Shown here: in pieces, positions 10,925 through 22,514 of the stretch | Layout: every line of letters starts with the position of its first letter | Position numbering within the stretch: the first letter of the stretch is position 1 | NCBI GenBank assembly: GCA_030522415.1 | Contig: CM060113.1 | Location: 14,062,157-14,126,156 of the forward strand | Source of the DNA: Channallabes apus | Lineage: Eukaryota; Chordata; Actinopteri; Siluriformes; Clariidae | Length of the DNA: 64,000 nucleotides | Direction: 5' to 3' | The notes under the pieces: generated by a model | What the model was told of the DNA's origin: nothing | The model's input: only the letters and a program-made list of their open reading frames with translations | Database searches by the model: none | Program-made: the position numbers and the translations under genes

Positions 10925-10941
10925 TGGGGGCTCAGTCCGGT
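10925..10941 (+). promoter_or_regulatory. Primer binding site, tRNA-Pro-like
   Basis: TGGGGGCTCAGTCCGGT starts three bases after the LTR. It resembles the proline-tRNA site of gammaretroviruses (TGGGGGCTCGTCCGGGAT) but has an extra A after CTC, so priming by tRNA-Pro is probable, not certain. Confidence 0.6.
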
Positions 10942-12159
10942 CTTCCCTCTCAGAGGAAAAAGTAAGTGTTTATTTTGCTCTTTCGGATTTTTTTTCCTCG
11001 GTCAGGGGAGATTTTGTTCTCGTGTGATCTGGTTAAAATAAAGTTTAATTAACGTTATGTTTTCTAAATAAATCTTGTTCACCGTAATTGATTCTAATCG
11101 TTTTGACTCAGAGGTTTTGTTTTCCGGAGCAAGTTTTTAATAGAGCTTTCGTAACGTCATGTTTAAAGAAATATCCGCTGTGTTTTAAATGTAACAGCTT
11201 GGTTGTGGTGTCAGTACCGCCGTGTTTTAGAGAATCGTTGTTTATTTTTAACTAAATTCGTTCCGCGTTTCGAGTCGCGCTTTAAACAACTCGTTAATTC
11301 ATCTGGTAAACAACTGAAATGGGTATGATTGTTTAATCATTGTGCAGGTCTTTATGCCAAGCGTGCGAAATATACTGTCATTTACAACAGCTCAGTACTT
11401 AGTGAAATAGAAACGTTACAACGCTTCTCACTAACGTCATCGACTCGCGTCCACGGTTGCTATGGGATACTAGACGCGGGCGCTGACCCGCTGTCTGCGT
11501 GCATGAACTGTAGGCGCGGTATTGTGGTCAGAAGGCCGGAATGGGCAGATTTACATTTAGATGTTCAGTTGTTTTCCATGTTATTTTTCATTTAAGTCTT
11601 CATAATAACTGTTGGCTTGCTTGTAGGTAGCTTTTGTATTATTCCATGTTGATTGTTTTCCATCAGGTACTGAATGCAACATTTGGATCTATTGTAGTAT
11701 TATTTAATTGTAGTGTTGTATTAATGACAGTAAGTGTGCTTGTATTGTTTTGTCGCCATGCAATGTCAATGCTGGAGCAACATATGTCTGTTAAAATTAT
11801 AATCTACAAGTTTGCATATACTGCATACAAGTTAAGTGCTTAAAAAATTTTAAGTTTTACAACAACGGTCATCACCAGGGACTGTAAATGCAGAGTGTGT
11901 GGATTGTCACTTTGCCAGTTGTTTGGCTGGTTATATCTGGAGGGCTTCGCTCATTGATACTCATAACCAGTAGATGGCAGTGTTCCAGTGTGGTGCTTTG
12001 TTCCTGGTACTAACTTGGCCTAGCTAATGTTGCGCAATTTTGTCACTTGTTTGGAATGTTACAAACTGAAAATCTGGAGTGCCTGAATTTAACACATATT
12101 GAGGGAAGTTTTTGTGTGAATATGAGAGTCCAAGCAGAGAACAGTTACAGGAATTATCT

Positions 12160-12470
12160 GTGCCAGAATGTATAAGCAAGTACGAAAAGAAAGGTTTATA
12201 GAATTGTGGTGAAACCAGCAGTGTTGTATGGTCTGTAGACTGGTGCTGATGACAAGAAAGGAAACAGGGCTGTAGGGGTGGAGCTAAAGATGGTGCAATT
12301 TGCTTTGAGAGTGACAAGAATGGACAGGATTTGGAATGTGTATATTGGAGGAACAGTGCAAGTAGGGCAGTTTGGAAAGAAAGTTAGAGAGGCCAGATTA
12401 AGATGCTGTGGACATGTGCATAGAAGGTATAAGGACTCTATCCAGAAGTAACTGTTAGAGGTGGAGTACA
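12160..12470 (+). pseudogene. Old RTE LINE fragment inside the LTR element
   Basis: Translation gives a degraded copy of the C-terminus of the RTE reverse transcriptase: GTGGTGAAACCAGCAGTG parallels the VVRPAMLYG block, and GAGAGTGACAAGAATGGACA parallels GVTRMDR; ARLRC(W)GHV follows. It is much more diverged than the copy at 24252-26164. It lies within the non-coding interior of the LTR element, so it was either carried by the element or inserted into its ancestor. Confidence 0.75.
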
Positions 12471-13179
12471 GGCAGAAAAATGATTTCAACAGTTTTGTGT
12501 ATATTTCAACAGTTTTTAAACAAGTTCTCCATCACACAAATAAAATATAGCCACGGAACATTTTAATTTTTTTCAGGTTCAATAGATTCTGATCGTCAAT
12601 TATAAATAAATAAATAAATAAACAAATAAACATGACAACGAATAAATACATTACACTGATAATAATAATAATAATTATAATAAATTAATACTGATAGATA
12701 AATATTTTTGTTCACCTGCTATACCTGAAATTAAAAGAAGTTGCATTTATTAGTTTCCGTTCCATTTTATAGAACAGTCAAATTATTTAAAATTCCCTTC
12801 GGTAATTTAAGGGGGCTCGTCCAATAGTAAATTGGCATATATTTGAGGTATATATAAAAAAAAAAAAAAAAAAAAAAAGGAAACTTTATGCATTTTAATT
12901 AGTTTTTTGTCTCGCGTTGTGTTTGACATTACTCGCGTTGATTTATTGACTAAAATTACAGCGATTGTGGATAATTGAAAGATATAGATTAAACTAGGTG
13001 TTTAACTGAAACTGAACCGGTGTTGTTAGCATTAAGCTAAAAACATACACAGCGCTGTCGTCGCGAGTACCTACGTCATCAAACCGCGTCCCGCTAGAGG
13101 AGACGCGCTACTTCGGGTGTGTTTTAAAAAGATATACGTTCGCTAAATTCTGTTGTTTACGTAATTTACGCACTTTCAA

Positions 13180-13800
13180 TATTGGTAATTTAGTGAGGCA
13201 TTTGTAGCATGCACTTTGTGTACAAGCTGGCCCTGGCGTAGAGGCGCGTGGCTAGAAAATAAATAAATGAATTGGTTATAGCCATATTCCTTAGAGTGTT
13301 CTTTGGAACAGGGAGCGGCGTGCAGTTGCAGTTATACACGTGCATGAGTTTTATTGTCTCCCTGACGTAGAGGCGTGTGGACTCAGCCCGGCGCACCTGA
13401 GGTCCATTTTTCTGGTAGTGTTATCAGAAACAGGGCAGATTGGCCGAATGCCTTATTAATTCACTATATTGGTATTTGATAAGTGTGTGATTAATCTCCA
13501 AAGGTGTAGAGGCACGTGAGATTTGAAAGAATCCATATTCCTGGTAGTGTTATCAGGAACGCGGAGATATTACACATTTTTGATAATACACTTTTAAATT
13601 ACAGTATTCTTCAGTTTTAAATATATACTTATTAATTTACTATCGTGGTATTTGATAAGTGTGTGAATAATCTCCAAAGGTGTAGAGGCACGTGAGATTT
13701 GAAAGAATCCATATTCCTGGTAGTGTTATCAGGAACGCGGAGATATTGCACATTTTTGATAATACACTTATAAATTACAGTATATACTTGAACACTCTGT
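13180..13800. repeat. Diverged tandem array inside the LTR element
   Basis: Two near-identical units at a 176-base spacing (GGTATTTGATAAGTGTGTGA at 13471 and 13647) share GTGTAGAGGCACGTGAG and TTCCTGGTAGTGTTATCAGG. Two older units with the same landmarks (GTAGAGGCGCGTGG near 13236; GTAGAGGCGTGTGG near 13367) precede them. The function is unknown. Confidence 0.8.
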
Positions 13801-15314
13801 TCGAACGTCACACTACCCGTAATAAAAAATTAATAAAATTTTTTTTTTTTTAAGTATATATTCTGGAATAATTCAATGAAACGAGCTTAGTGTCCATAAT
13901 TAAACTAACCATCTTGAGGTGTCCGCCTAACTCTGATACACTACAATTTACTAACAATCAAAGCATGCTTATGAAATTATTACATTTGTGCACACAATGT
14001 AATGACTGCAGTAAAAAAAAAAAAAAAAAAAAAAAGTAAGCAAATAGATTAATTCTTGATTGAGAAATAACCAACTATTGGCACAAGTTGGATCCCAAAT
14101 TATGCAGCGTTGAGCTCCGCTGCTCCAAATTAAGCACAAGCCTCGGCTTGGGAGCTCGTGACTGAGCGACATGCACTCCTGACAAAGAACTGACTGACTT
14201 CAACTAATATTCAAACTAACACACCTGACATGACAAACAATTGTACAGATTGTATGTGACAAAGATTCATGTCTTCCATGTTGTATGTGACTGTACTTCT
14301 GTTTACCTATAACTATATTGCTTTTACAGAAAAACAGCAACGGCAAGATTTAATCATAATTTCCTCAACAGAACAAAGTACACTGGAAGGAAGCAGCCGC
14401 ATAACAAATCGTGACAATGTGTGATGCCATTAAACCTCCTTCTCTTTTATTTCAGATACAGAAATTCCATTGGATCAGCTGTTGGGTGACTTTACTGTGA
14501 CCAATGAAATTTATGAATGTTGTTTTATCTAACCAAAGGCTTTCTCACAGCAGCATCCGACAAGGAGGAATTCTGGAACAATTCATCAAAGATATCGCTA
14601 AATCATCCATATGTTACTCTAATCTGAGATCTGACTTATTCATATGCTGATGCGTATCTTCTGTAGTGAAGGCTTGAAGGCACGGGCCCATAATGAAGTG
14701 CTAGTAACCTCTCTTCTGGGCTCCAACTGACTCTCTACTATACGTAAAGTATCTGGGTCGAAGAAGAGATCAGCTTGGAACATGACTTGGATGTTTTGGA
14801 CACAGATCCTCCTCACTTTACCCCATACACATATAGTAAACATTACTGTATTAGTCTGAAAACACATGTGGCAGAATTGTAACCATCTTATAGATTGTAT
14901 TAAGTTATGATTGGCACATGTTACATCTGATATACAGGTAGATTAGTCAGACTTGAAGTCTTTTACTCTTTCCTAGTCAATTGGGGAGAGAGATGTTTGG
15001 CTTCATGGTCTGGGGAACTGGTTTTGAATGGAATCTATTGATAAGAGACCAGAAGGACTGGAGATGGCCTGCTGAATTCTTAAACGGAGGTTTGAAGTTC
15101 AGGGCTCGGTCTCTAGAGTTAAATATTACACCCACAGAGAGGAAGTTCATTATCAGTTCCTGTAGCTTAATAGCACCACAGGCGTCATGAAGACACCACA
15201 AAAGGGGGCATGTCTTCTCATTTTTTTACACAGACACAGGGTTTTGATTAGTTAAATTTTTTTTATTAGATTTTGTAAATCTCTGTCATACTGTAGCAAA
15301 TTCTGTTAGAATTT

Positions 15315-15324
15315 AAGGGGGCAC
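15315..15324 (+). promoter_or_regulatory. Polypurine tract
   Basis: AAGGGGGCAC directly precedes the 3' LTR, the usual place for plus-strand priming. Confidence 0.65.
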
Positions 15325-15801
15325 TGTAAGGTTTTATAATATTGTAAGACAGTGTAATCTAATAAGAAGATTCCTGTGCCTTGAGAACAGACCCCTCACT
15401 GTGCTTCCTCATGCCTTCTGTGGTAACACCTTGTATATCCTGTATTCAGACAAGGATACATCCAAATGGCTCCTGTCTGCTAGAACCCTTTTGTTTAATC
15501 AGGAGAATGCAAATGTATCTCCTCACACCTGTCTGTCTCCGGGTCCCTCTATGACTGACATGTTAATGACTGATTCTTTTGATGTTCGGGACGTAGCAGC
15601 GTTTAAATGTGCTCTCTTTGCTGAGAATAAACAGAGATCTTCAGACATCATGCCAGCGTGTGTGTGTGTGTTTGTCTCTCCCGGTCGATCGGGCCCGGAC
15701 CGGTAAGTGTATCAAGGTGCAGCGGACACAACAAGAAATAACTCTTATTCTCTTAGCTTAAAACTTAGCTCGGACACTTCATCTACATTTTAAACTTAAC
15801 A
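15325..15801 (+). repeat. 3' LTR (477 bp)
   Basis: Identical to 10445-10921 in every line compared. It is followed by the GTTAA duplication at 15802-15806. Confidence 0.93.
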
Positions 15802-16314
15802 GTTAATAATGAATTTATTTTGTTGAATAAGGTAATAAGCGATATTTAAACCAAACCAGTAAGTTAAGTAAGTGTTCCATACATTAAAGTACTGTGTATA
15901 ACCAAGTGCCCTAGCAAACACAGTTACAGTACAGTTTACAGTACAAACAGAGTGTGTGCGCTGGGGGGATTGGAAGGTGAGTGAGAATACTCATTTACAA
16001 GACAAAAGACGGTCAGAGGCAGCGCCGTTCTAGACCAGACAACACGGGGTGGGGGGAGGGGCACATCATGTTCGAGCACTGTTTTTACCTGGCCTTACTG
16101 TATAGTAACAGTATTGTATTTGCTGAATTGTGTTGAGGCACGCAAACCCCCAGACCACAATAAGGTGGCAATCCCTCAGGGGGAAACAAAAAAAAATTAA
16201 ATATATATATATAATTATATAATAAAATATCCTTAATCCAGATTTTATCAATGACATAACATTTATCTAAGCTGGATGGTCTAATTCTCAAAACCGTTTA
16301 ACCTAAAAAAAACA

Positions 16315-16510
16315 TAACACACTATAACTAGAATATTTACAAAACTGAAAGGTTTTCTTATGAATAATAAAAAAAAACATTATAACTCAAAAAGATCATA
16401 TTATGTTTATATATATATATATATTTTATAGTAACTGTAAGACTTAACACACTATAACTAAAATATTTACAAAACTGAAAGGTTGTCTTATGAATAATAA
16501 AAAATACAAA
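16315..16510. repeat. Short direct repeat, 130-base spacing
   Basis: TAACACACTATAACTARAAT starts at 16315 and 16445, and each continues with near-identical sequence for about 65 bases. A (TA)n tract lies between. Nothing else is recognised from 15807 to 16940. Confidence 0.8.
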
Positions 16511-17002
16511 CTAAATTAAAACAGATGGGCTGTTGAACAGATCATAATATGTTTTATGTTTTCTGATTATAAATGATATATGGGTTGATTTTAGAAAGGC
16601 TAAATCAAATAGCTAGTTTTGGTAATGTCAGTCCAGTAACTATACTATGTAAAAGTAATTATAATATGAATTAATTAAGGGCAGGACCTAACCTAATGTT
16701 AATAATTTACACCATGATAACATTAGTATTCATGTTTTTGTATTTTTGTATTAACATTTTAAATGTTCAAATGAACGTTTCAGAGTATATAATTTGTCGT
16801 GTCATCTGTGATTGAGATCCATGAGTTAAATTGAAATATTTTTTATAGGTAGTAAGCCAGGTTTTAGTAACCTGCTTTAGTAATGGGCTCTAAAAGACAA
16901 TGGAACATTACAGAACGTGCGAGTTGACGCCCATGCACAGATTAAAATGTTCATTTGAATTAAAATGACACACGCATGTCTGTGTGTGTGTGTATATATA
17001 TA

Positions 17003-18599
17003 CAGTGGTGTGAAAAACTATTTGCCCCCCTCCTGATTTCTTATTCTTTTGCATGTTTGTCACACAAAATGTTTCTGATCATCAAACACATTTAACTATT
17101 AGTCAAAGATAACACAAGTAAACACAAAATGCAGTTTTTAAATGAGGGGTTTTATTATTTAGGGAGAAAAAAAATCCAAACCTACATGGCCCTGTGTGAA
17201 AAAGTAATTGCCCCCTGAACCTAATAACTGGTTGGGCCACCCTTAGCAGCAATAACTGCAATCAAGCGTTTGCGATAACTTGCAACGAGTCTTTTACAGC
17301 GCTCTGGAGGAATTTTGGCCCACTCATCTTTGCAGAATTGTTGTAATTCAGCTTTATTTGAGGGTTTTCTAGCATGAACCGCCTTTTTAAGGTCATGCCA
17401 CAACATCTCAATAGGATTCAGGTCGGGACTTTGACTAGGCCACTCCAAAGTCTTCATTTTGTTTTTCTTCAGCCATTCAGAGGTGGATTTGCTGGTGTGT
17501 TTTGGGTCATTGTCCTGCTGCAGCACCCAAGATCGCTTCAGCTTGAGTTGACGAACAGATGGCCGGACATTCTCCTTCAGGATTTTTTGGTAGACAGTAG
17601 AATTCATGGTTCCATCTATCACAGTAAGCCTTCCAGGTCCTGAAGCAGCAAAACAACCTCAGACCATCACACTACCACCACCATATTTTACTGTTGGTAT
17701 GATGTTCTTTTTCTGAAATGCTGTGTTACTTTTATGCCAGATGTAACGGGACAACTTTTGTCTCGTCGGTCCACAAGGTATTTTCCCAAAAGTCTTGGCA
17801 ATCATTGAGATGTTTTTTAGCAAAATTGAGACGAGCCTTAATGTTCTTTTTGCTTAAAAGTTGTTTGCGCCTTGGAAATCTGCGATGCAGGCCGTTTTTG
17901 CCCAGTCTCTTTCTTATGGTGGAGTCGTGAACACTGACCTTAATTGAGGCAAGTGAGGCCTGCAGTTCTTTAGATGTTGTCCTGGGGTCTTTTGTGGCCT
18001 CTCGGATGAGTTGTCTCTGCGCTCTTGGGGTAATTTTGGTCGACCGGCCACTCCTGGGAAGGTTCACCACTGTTCCATGTTTTTGCCATTTGTGGATAAT
18101 GGCTCTCACTGTGGTTCGCTGGAGTCCCAAAGCTTTAGAAATGTCTTTATAACCTTTACCAGACTGATAGATCTCAATTAATTTTGTTCTCATTTGTTCC
18201 TGAATTTCTTTGGATCTTGGCATGATGTCTAGCTTTTGAGGTGCTTTTGGTCTACTTCTCTGTGTCAGGTAGCTCCTATTTAAGTGATTTCTTGATTGAA
18301 ACAGGTGTGGCAGTAATCAGGCCTGGGGGTGACTACAGAAATTGAACTCAGGTGTGATAAACCACAGTTAAGTTATTTTTTAACAAGGGGGGCAATCACT
18401 TTTTCACACAGGGCCATGTAGATTTGGAGTTTTTTTTCTCCCTTAATAACGTAAACCTTCATTTAAAAACTGCATTTTGTGTTCAATTATGTTATCTTTG
18501 ACTAATAGTTAACGGTTTTTGATGAGCAGAAACATTTAAGTGTGACAAACATGCAAAAGAATAAGAAATCAGGAAGGGGGCAAATAGTTTTTCACACCA

Positions 18600-18602
<3 letters not shown>
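17003..18602. mobile_element. Complete Tc1-like element (1.6 kb)
   Basis: It begins CAGTGGTGTGAAAAACTATT and ends with the inverse (AATAGTTTTTCACACCACTG), inside (TA)n sequence that supplies the TA target. It carries one transposase on the minus strand, now broken. It sits in copy B of the internal direct repeat, where copy A has no insertion. The right half of another copy lies at 38996-39680. Confidence 0.93.
17221..18223 (-). pseudogene. Tc1 transposase, disabled
   Basis: The protein starts MPRSKEIQEQMRTKLIEIYQ at 18223. It has two helix-turn-helix regions (GKGYKDISKALGLQRTTVRA; then PRAQRQLIREATKDPRT), catalytic Asp in LWTDETK, Asp in QQDNDPKH, and Glu in SPDLNPIEMLW, ending KGGPTSY at 17221. 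It would excise and insert Tc1 DNA at TA sites. A small deletion just after WTDETKV (near 17735-17760) shifts the frame, and the Trp of the expected MVWGCF is a TGA stop near 17690. Both lesions inactivate it, though the DDE residues themselves remain. Confidence 0.92.

Positions 18603-18688
<86 letters not shown>
18603..18688. repeat. (TA)n microsatellite
   Basis: A long TA run, with one phase break, directly after the Tc1 element. It may have grown from the TA target. Confidence 0.95.
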
Positions 18689-18689
<1 letters not shown>

Positions 18690-18900
18690 CTAAAAAATGC
18701 TGGGTTAAAAACAATCTGGGTTGTTTTTAACCCAGAAAGATGGGTTAAATATTCAATCCAAATGCTAGGTGATATTTAACTATAATGCTGGGTTAATTCT
18801 ACCACATAAATGGTTCAAATGTTCTACCCATATGTTTGGGGTTTGTTGGTTCATTTTAACTGGAATGTTGGGTTAATTCTACCTCACAAATAGGTTATTA
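18689..18900. repeat. AACCCAGC-type miniature element fragment
   Basis: It contains repeated TGCTGGGTTA and inverted TTTTTAACCCAG blocks. This is the style of a common fish miniature transposon, but neither end nor target duplication is clear. Confidence 0.45.
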
Positions 18901-19662
18901 TTATTTTCATGTTTTACAGTGAATCTGTAAAAAAAACACCCATGTCTATTAAACAGTTAAATTATTTTGATATACTTGCCTATTACAAAAAAACATACAT
19001 ATATGCAATAAACACCATCCTATTACATGTTCTTAGAAAAAAATATTTATTTTTCAAAAGCACAAGAACAGATAATCAACAGCGACATCATTACTATACT
19101 ATCATTGATAAGGGCGGGATGGAGTAATTGCACAAATGGACTGAGGCAGCTTCTACAGAGCAGGATCTCTCTGTGACTTCAGATATCTTTTCTGAAGAAC
19201 AAAACTATTCAGCTATTTTTTTTTTTGGTTTGGTTAGATTAGTTCTGAACTCGCTTCCGTGAAACTATCGCTAAAACAATGTACTGAGCCCTCCTGAGGA
19301 TATAAAGCTTTATTATTGTGTTTGAATAAATATTCAGATCTACCACAGCAGGTAATAAACTATGGTGTGTCATAACCGAAGCAAACACCACGATTATGCC
19401 TCGTTTCGTTCGACGGGAACGTGGTTCACTTGGCCGCGGTGTATTATAAACCTGTGGAATGTTTCACTGTTTATGCTCACATAAGAGGAACAAAAGCTCA
19501 ATGAGGACTAAACCAATGATTTCGGTAACTCCACTGAGTGTAACATCTGCATAGTGACACTGAACATCTTCACTTTTCCGTTTAACTCTGAAAAAAAAGC
19601 TGTATTTTGTACACATACTGTAGACACACACACACAGACACACACACACACACACACACAGA

Positions 19663-20286
19663 CACACACACTCCCCTGAGCCCTCGGGAAACATCCAATC
19701 ACCGTCGGTATACAAATGAGTCAAGACGCAGCCTAACGTGGTGTCGTGTCGGATTTCAGTGGTCACGGAGTGGGAAGACTTTGAAGAAGCTGCAGTGACA
19801 GTGAACAGCTGAACAACTTCACTTTTCCGTTTACCTCTGAGGAAAAAAAGCTGTATTTTGTTTGTTTATGTCTAGAATTTTTATAGTAGTAAGAGAGAGT
19901 TATAGTTTGGTCTGTATTGTAGTTCGCACCCTTGTAGAGAATAAATAAATGAATAACACCTTCATATCCCCTCTCAAGAGTGTCATAGTTCATTGTTAGT
20001 TTAATGATCTGGCTGAAACTAATTATCACTACATAAGTACCCTAACACCATTGATCATGAGTCTCAGCTGAACCTAATTCTATACTTGTAACAGAAAATG
20101 TAGATGCAGATTCCAAATGTGTATTTATATAATAGATAGATAGATAGATAGATAGATGTGTGTGTGTGTGTGTGTGTAGGCTCTACGCAGGGGCAAGAGA
20201 GGGCAGCGCAACCTTAAATGTCTGCACATGTTAATATATTCCTAAAATGTATATATTACAAGTTGATAAACTGATCTGCGGTAGCG
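19663..20286. repeat. Copy B of the about 630-bp direct repeat
   Basis: Nearly identical to 9040-9667, with a few substitutions, one deleted T and different (GATA)n/(GT)n lengths. Upstream, 19213-19640 has extra sequence (ATAAAGCTTTATTATTG, CCACGATTATGCCTCG) that recurs inverted at 61495-61955 in the piggyBac element. Confidence 0.88.
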
Positions 20287-20289
20287 GAA

Positions 20290-21590
20290 AAATCCGCTGA
20301 AATAGGACAGGCACACTAACCCGCACACACACACATACACACGCGCGCGCACACACACACACACAGACACACCTCCCTTGAGCCCTGCGTCTGTCGGATT
20401 TCAGCGGTCACGGAAAAACTTTGAAGCAGTTTATATATGAATCTAAGCTTGAACTTATCAGCATTGTAAATATATAATACTTTTCAAATAAAATCGCTAT
20501 TACTTTGACCCTGAAGTTTAGTTTAGCACACACAAAAAAAACAGAAAAGTCATTTCTGGTAAATCAGCGGAATGTGTAGTTTATTTACAGTAATTCATTA
20601 AAAAATGAATATACATTGTACAGTACACGGTAAACACGGGAAAGATTACAAAATGAAAAAACAAACAGTGTCTACTTTATAAACAGCTTAGTATGTGCGT
20701 CGAGATGCTGAAATCCCTTGCATGTTTTTGCTTCCAAGTGGAGAGATATTTGACCGATAGCCTAGAACAAAAGATCTATAGGTGTGATCACAACCCCCTC
20801 CGACCGACCGTGCCATCAATCACTGACCACCTCAGAAGTTCCCTCCAATGTATGGCTGCAATACTTGTTTTGCAAGTATTTTTAACACCATTCAAAGGCT
20901 TCAAAGGGGCAGTTATCGGCTATGACACGTTGAAGGAGAACTTAATAGTTCTCAAAAATAGTGTAAATGTCTGCAACAATCACTAACCATTAAAATGTTT
21001 TTTTTTGTAATTAAACACGAAAATATTAATTATATTTCCATATATATACATACACACACACACACACACACAAGGGCGTAGGTTTGCTACCTATTACTCC
21101 CTATAATAATGTAAACATTGCTAATTTATGTTTTGGAAAGAAACTTAAGTAATTATTTCATCTATATCTTTCATAAATCACACAACTAAAATATAATTAA
21201 ACAGTTTATTCACCAACATTACCAAATATTTGTGACATTCACAGTCTAGATCCAAGTTGTCTTTTTAATAAAAGTGCATTCAGCTAAATTTTGCATCCAT
21301 AGAAAAAAACTGCACGGCACCAGGGCCTGAAATACTTGTTTTAAACAAAATTGTGTAAAATAATAAATAAAATACAGCATTCATTTAGAAATAAAATGCA
21401 GCAGAAAATACTTTAAACAAACTGTAGAATAAACGTTAAAACGTAATAGCCCTCTGAAGCAGTGAAGTTGCAACTTTCAAATCAGCACTCTGGACTAGTG
21501 CACTTAAAAGTATGCCATTGAAACCTTAATGCATGAAAACATTTTAAGCTGAACATGTAAACACAACATGTAAACACTTGTAGTCAAGCC
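20290..21590. other. Unassigned interior of the 17.2-kb element
   Basis: AT-rich sequence with (CA)n tracts at about 20322-20366 and 21050-21072. A plus-strand frame at 20693-20986 (97 codons) has no recognisable motif, and its codon pattern does not persuade me that it is a gene. Confidence 0.4.
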
Positions 21591-21602
21591 AAATCAAATG
21601 TT

Positions 21603-22231
21603 TTAAGATGATAACTTCATCTTTAAAGCTTGCACTTTTGGTGATAGCTTAATCCCATCAAGTTCTAGAAGAACTTTCTGAAAATAGCCTCTCCTTCAAG
21701 GATTATGGATACACCAACCGGTTCTTCCCCTTCAACGGACGACAAGGATTTTAAGAAGGTGTCACTTCGTCTGTCCCCCTGCATAAAATTTACAAGAAAA
21801 TAAATCATTTATTTTGAGAAGCAAAAAAATCTGAATTGCTTAAACCTGTGCTGACTTCATTGAGAAAAAAATAATAATAAAAATAAATGATAATAAAAAA
21901 ATGACCATCACTTCATATTGTTAAACTTGGGTTAAATTGCTTTATCTTGCATCAGTAAAACATGGCATGAGATGGCTTTACATACAGTGTCAGGAAATCC
22001 TATGATGAATGCTGAGTTTGTATTTAAAGGGTTAGTCCAAACATGAAAATTCGTTCAATAATTACTCATTTATATATTCATTTGCATTTATACAGTATGC
22101 TTCTGTCCAATACAACAAACACTATATTCAAGGTATTAATAAATTTTATAATTAATAAGAAAACAATGCTTTACCAGGCAATCATCAAAGAGATCCTCTT
22201 CAGATTCACGTCTCATCTTTACACTTTGTTT
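21603..22231 (-). pseudogene. SAMD3-like C-terminal exons, decayed
   Basis: Two exon-like blocks with splice signals read leftward. Block 1 (22231-22175) follows a TTTTCACAG acceptor, reads KQSVKMRRESEEDLFDDCL, and ends at a GTAAAG donor. Block 2 (21778-21603) follows an ATGCAG acceptor in the same phase and reads GDRRSDTFLKSLSSVEGEEP then VGVSIILEGEA; a shifted frame then gives FQKVLLELDGIKLSPKV and ends KMKLSS-stop. VSIxLEG and LELDGxKLSPKVQxLK are C-terminal landmarks of fish SAMD3-like proteins as I remember them. About 40 residues normally between these landmarks are missing and the frame shifts at the join. The function of this family is not established. Confidence 0.62.
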
Positions 22232-22514
22232 CTGTGAAAATATTTACATTGTATCATTACATAATCTTTTATTCGTACAACTACATTCAGGCATTTCTTC
22301 ATCTTTTGTAAGTTTGCCTTTATCCAAAGCAAATTACAAAAGAGGAAGGCGTCAAGCAGTGCTACTAACACAAAGTTTCTGACACCGTTAGAAAATACAA
22401 GATAGAACAGTGAGGGATTAAGGAAAAAGTGAGAAGGAAGAATCATGTGTGCAAAGATTAAGCATGTAGGGTCACAGGATGACTCGACTTATTTTTATTG
22501 TCTGCAATGCGATT

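Larger units (their letters stand above)
10445..15801 (+). mobile_element. LTR retroelement, ERV-like, with identical LTRs and no recognisable genes
   Basis: Two 477-bp LTRs, a 5-bp duplication, a primer site next to the 5' LTR and a purine tract next to the 3' LTR define a complete element of 5357 bp. The 4.4-kb interior has no long frame and no gag, pol or env motif that I can find in any frame, so it would depend on enzymes from elsewhere (LARD-like organisation). The interior includes a diverged tandem array (13180-13800) and an old RTE fragment (12160-12470). Identity of the two LTRs as read implies a recent insertion, younger than the 17.2-kb element it sits in. Confidence 0.88.

Noticed and set aside
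13471..13800. CRISPR-like array
   Set aside because: Units are about 176 bases, only two are similar, there are no short spacers, and the context is a vertebrate LTR element.
20693..20986. 97-codon frame as part of the SAMD3-like gene
   Set aside because: It is on the opposite strand to the adjacent SAMD3-like exons and shares none of the family's landmarks.
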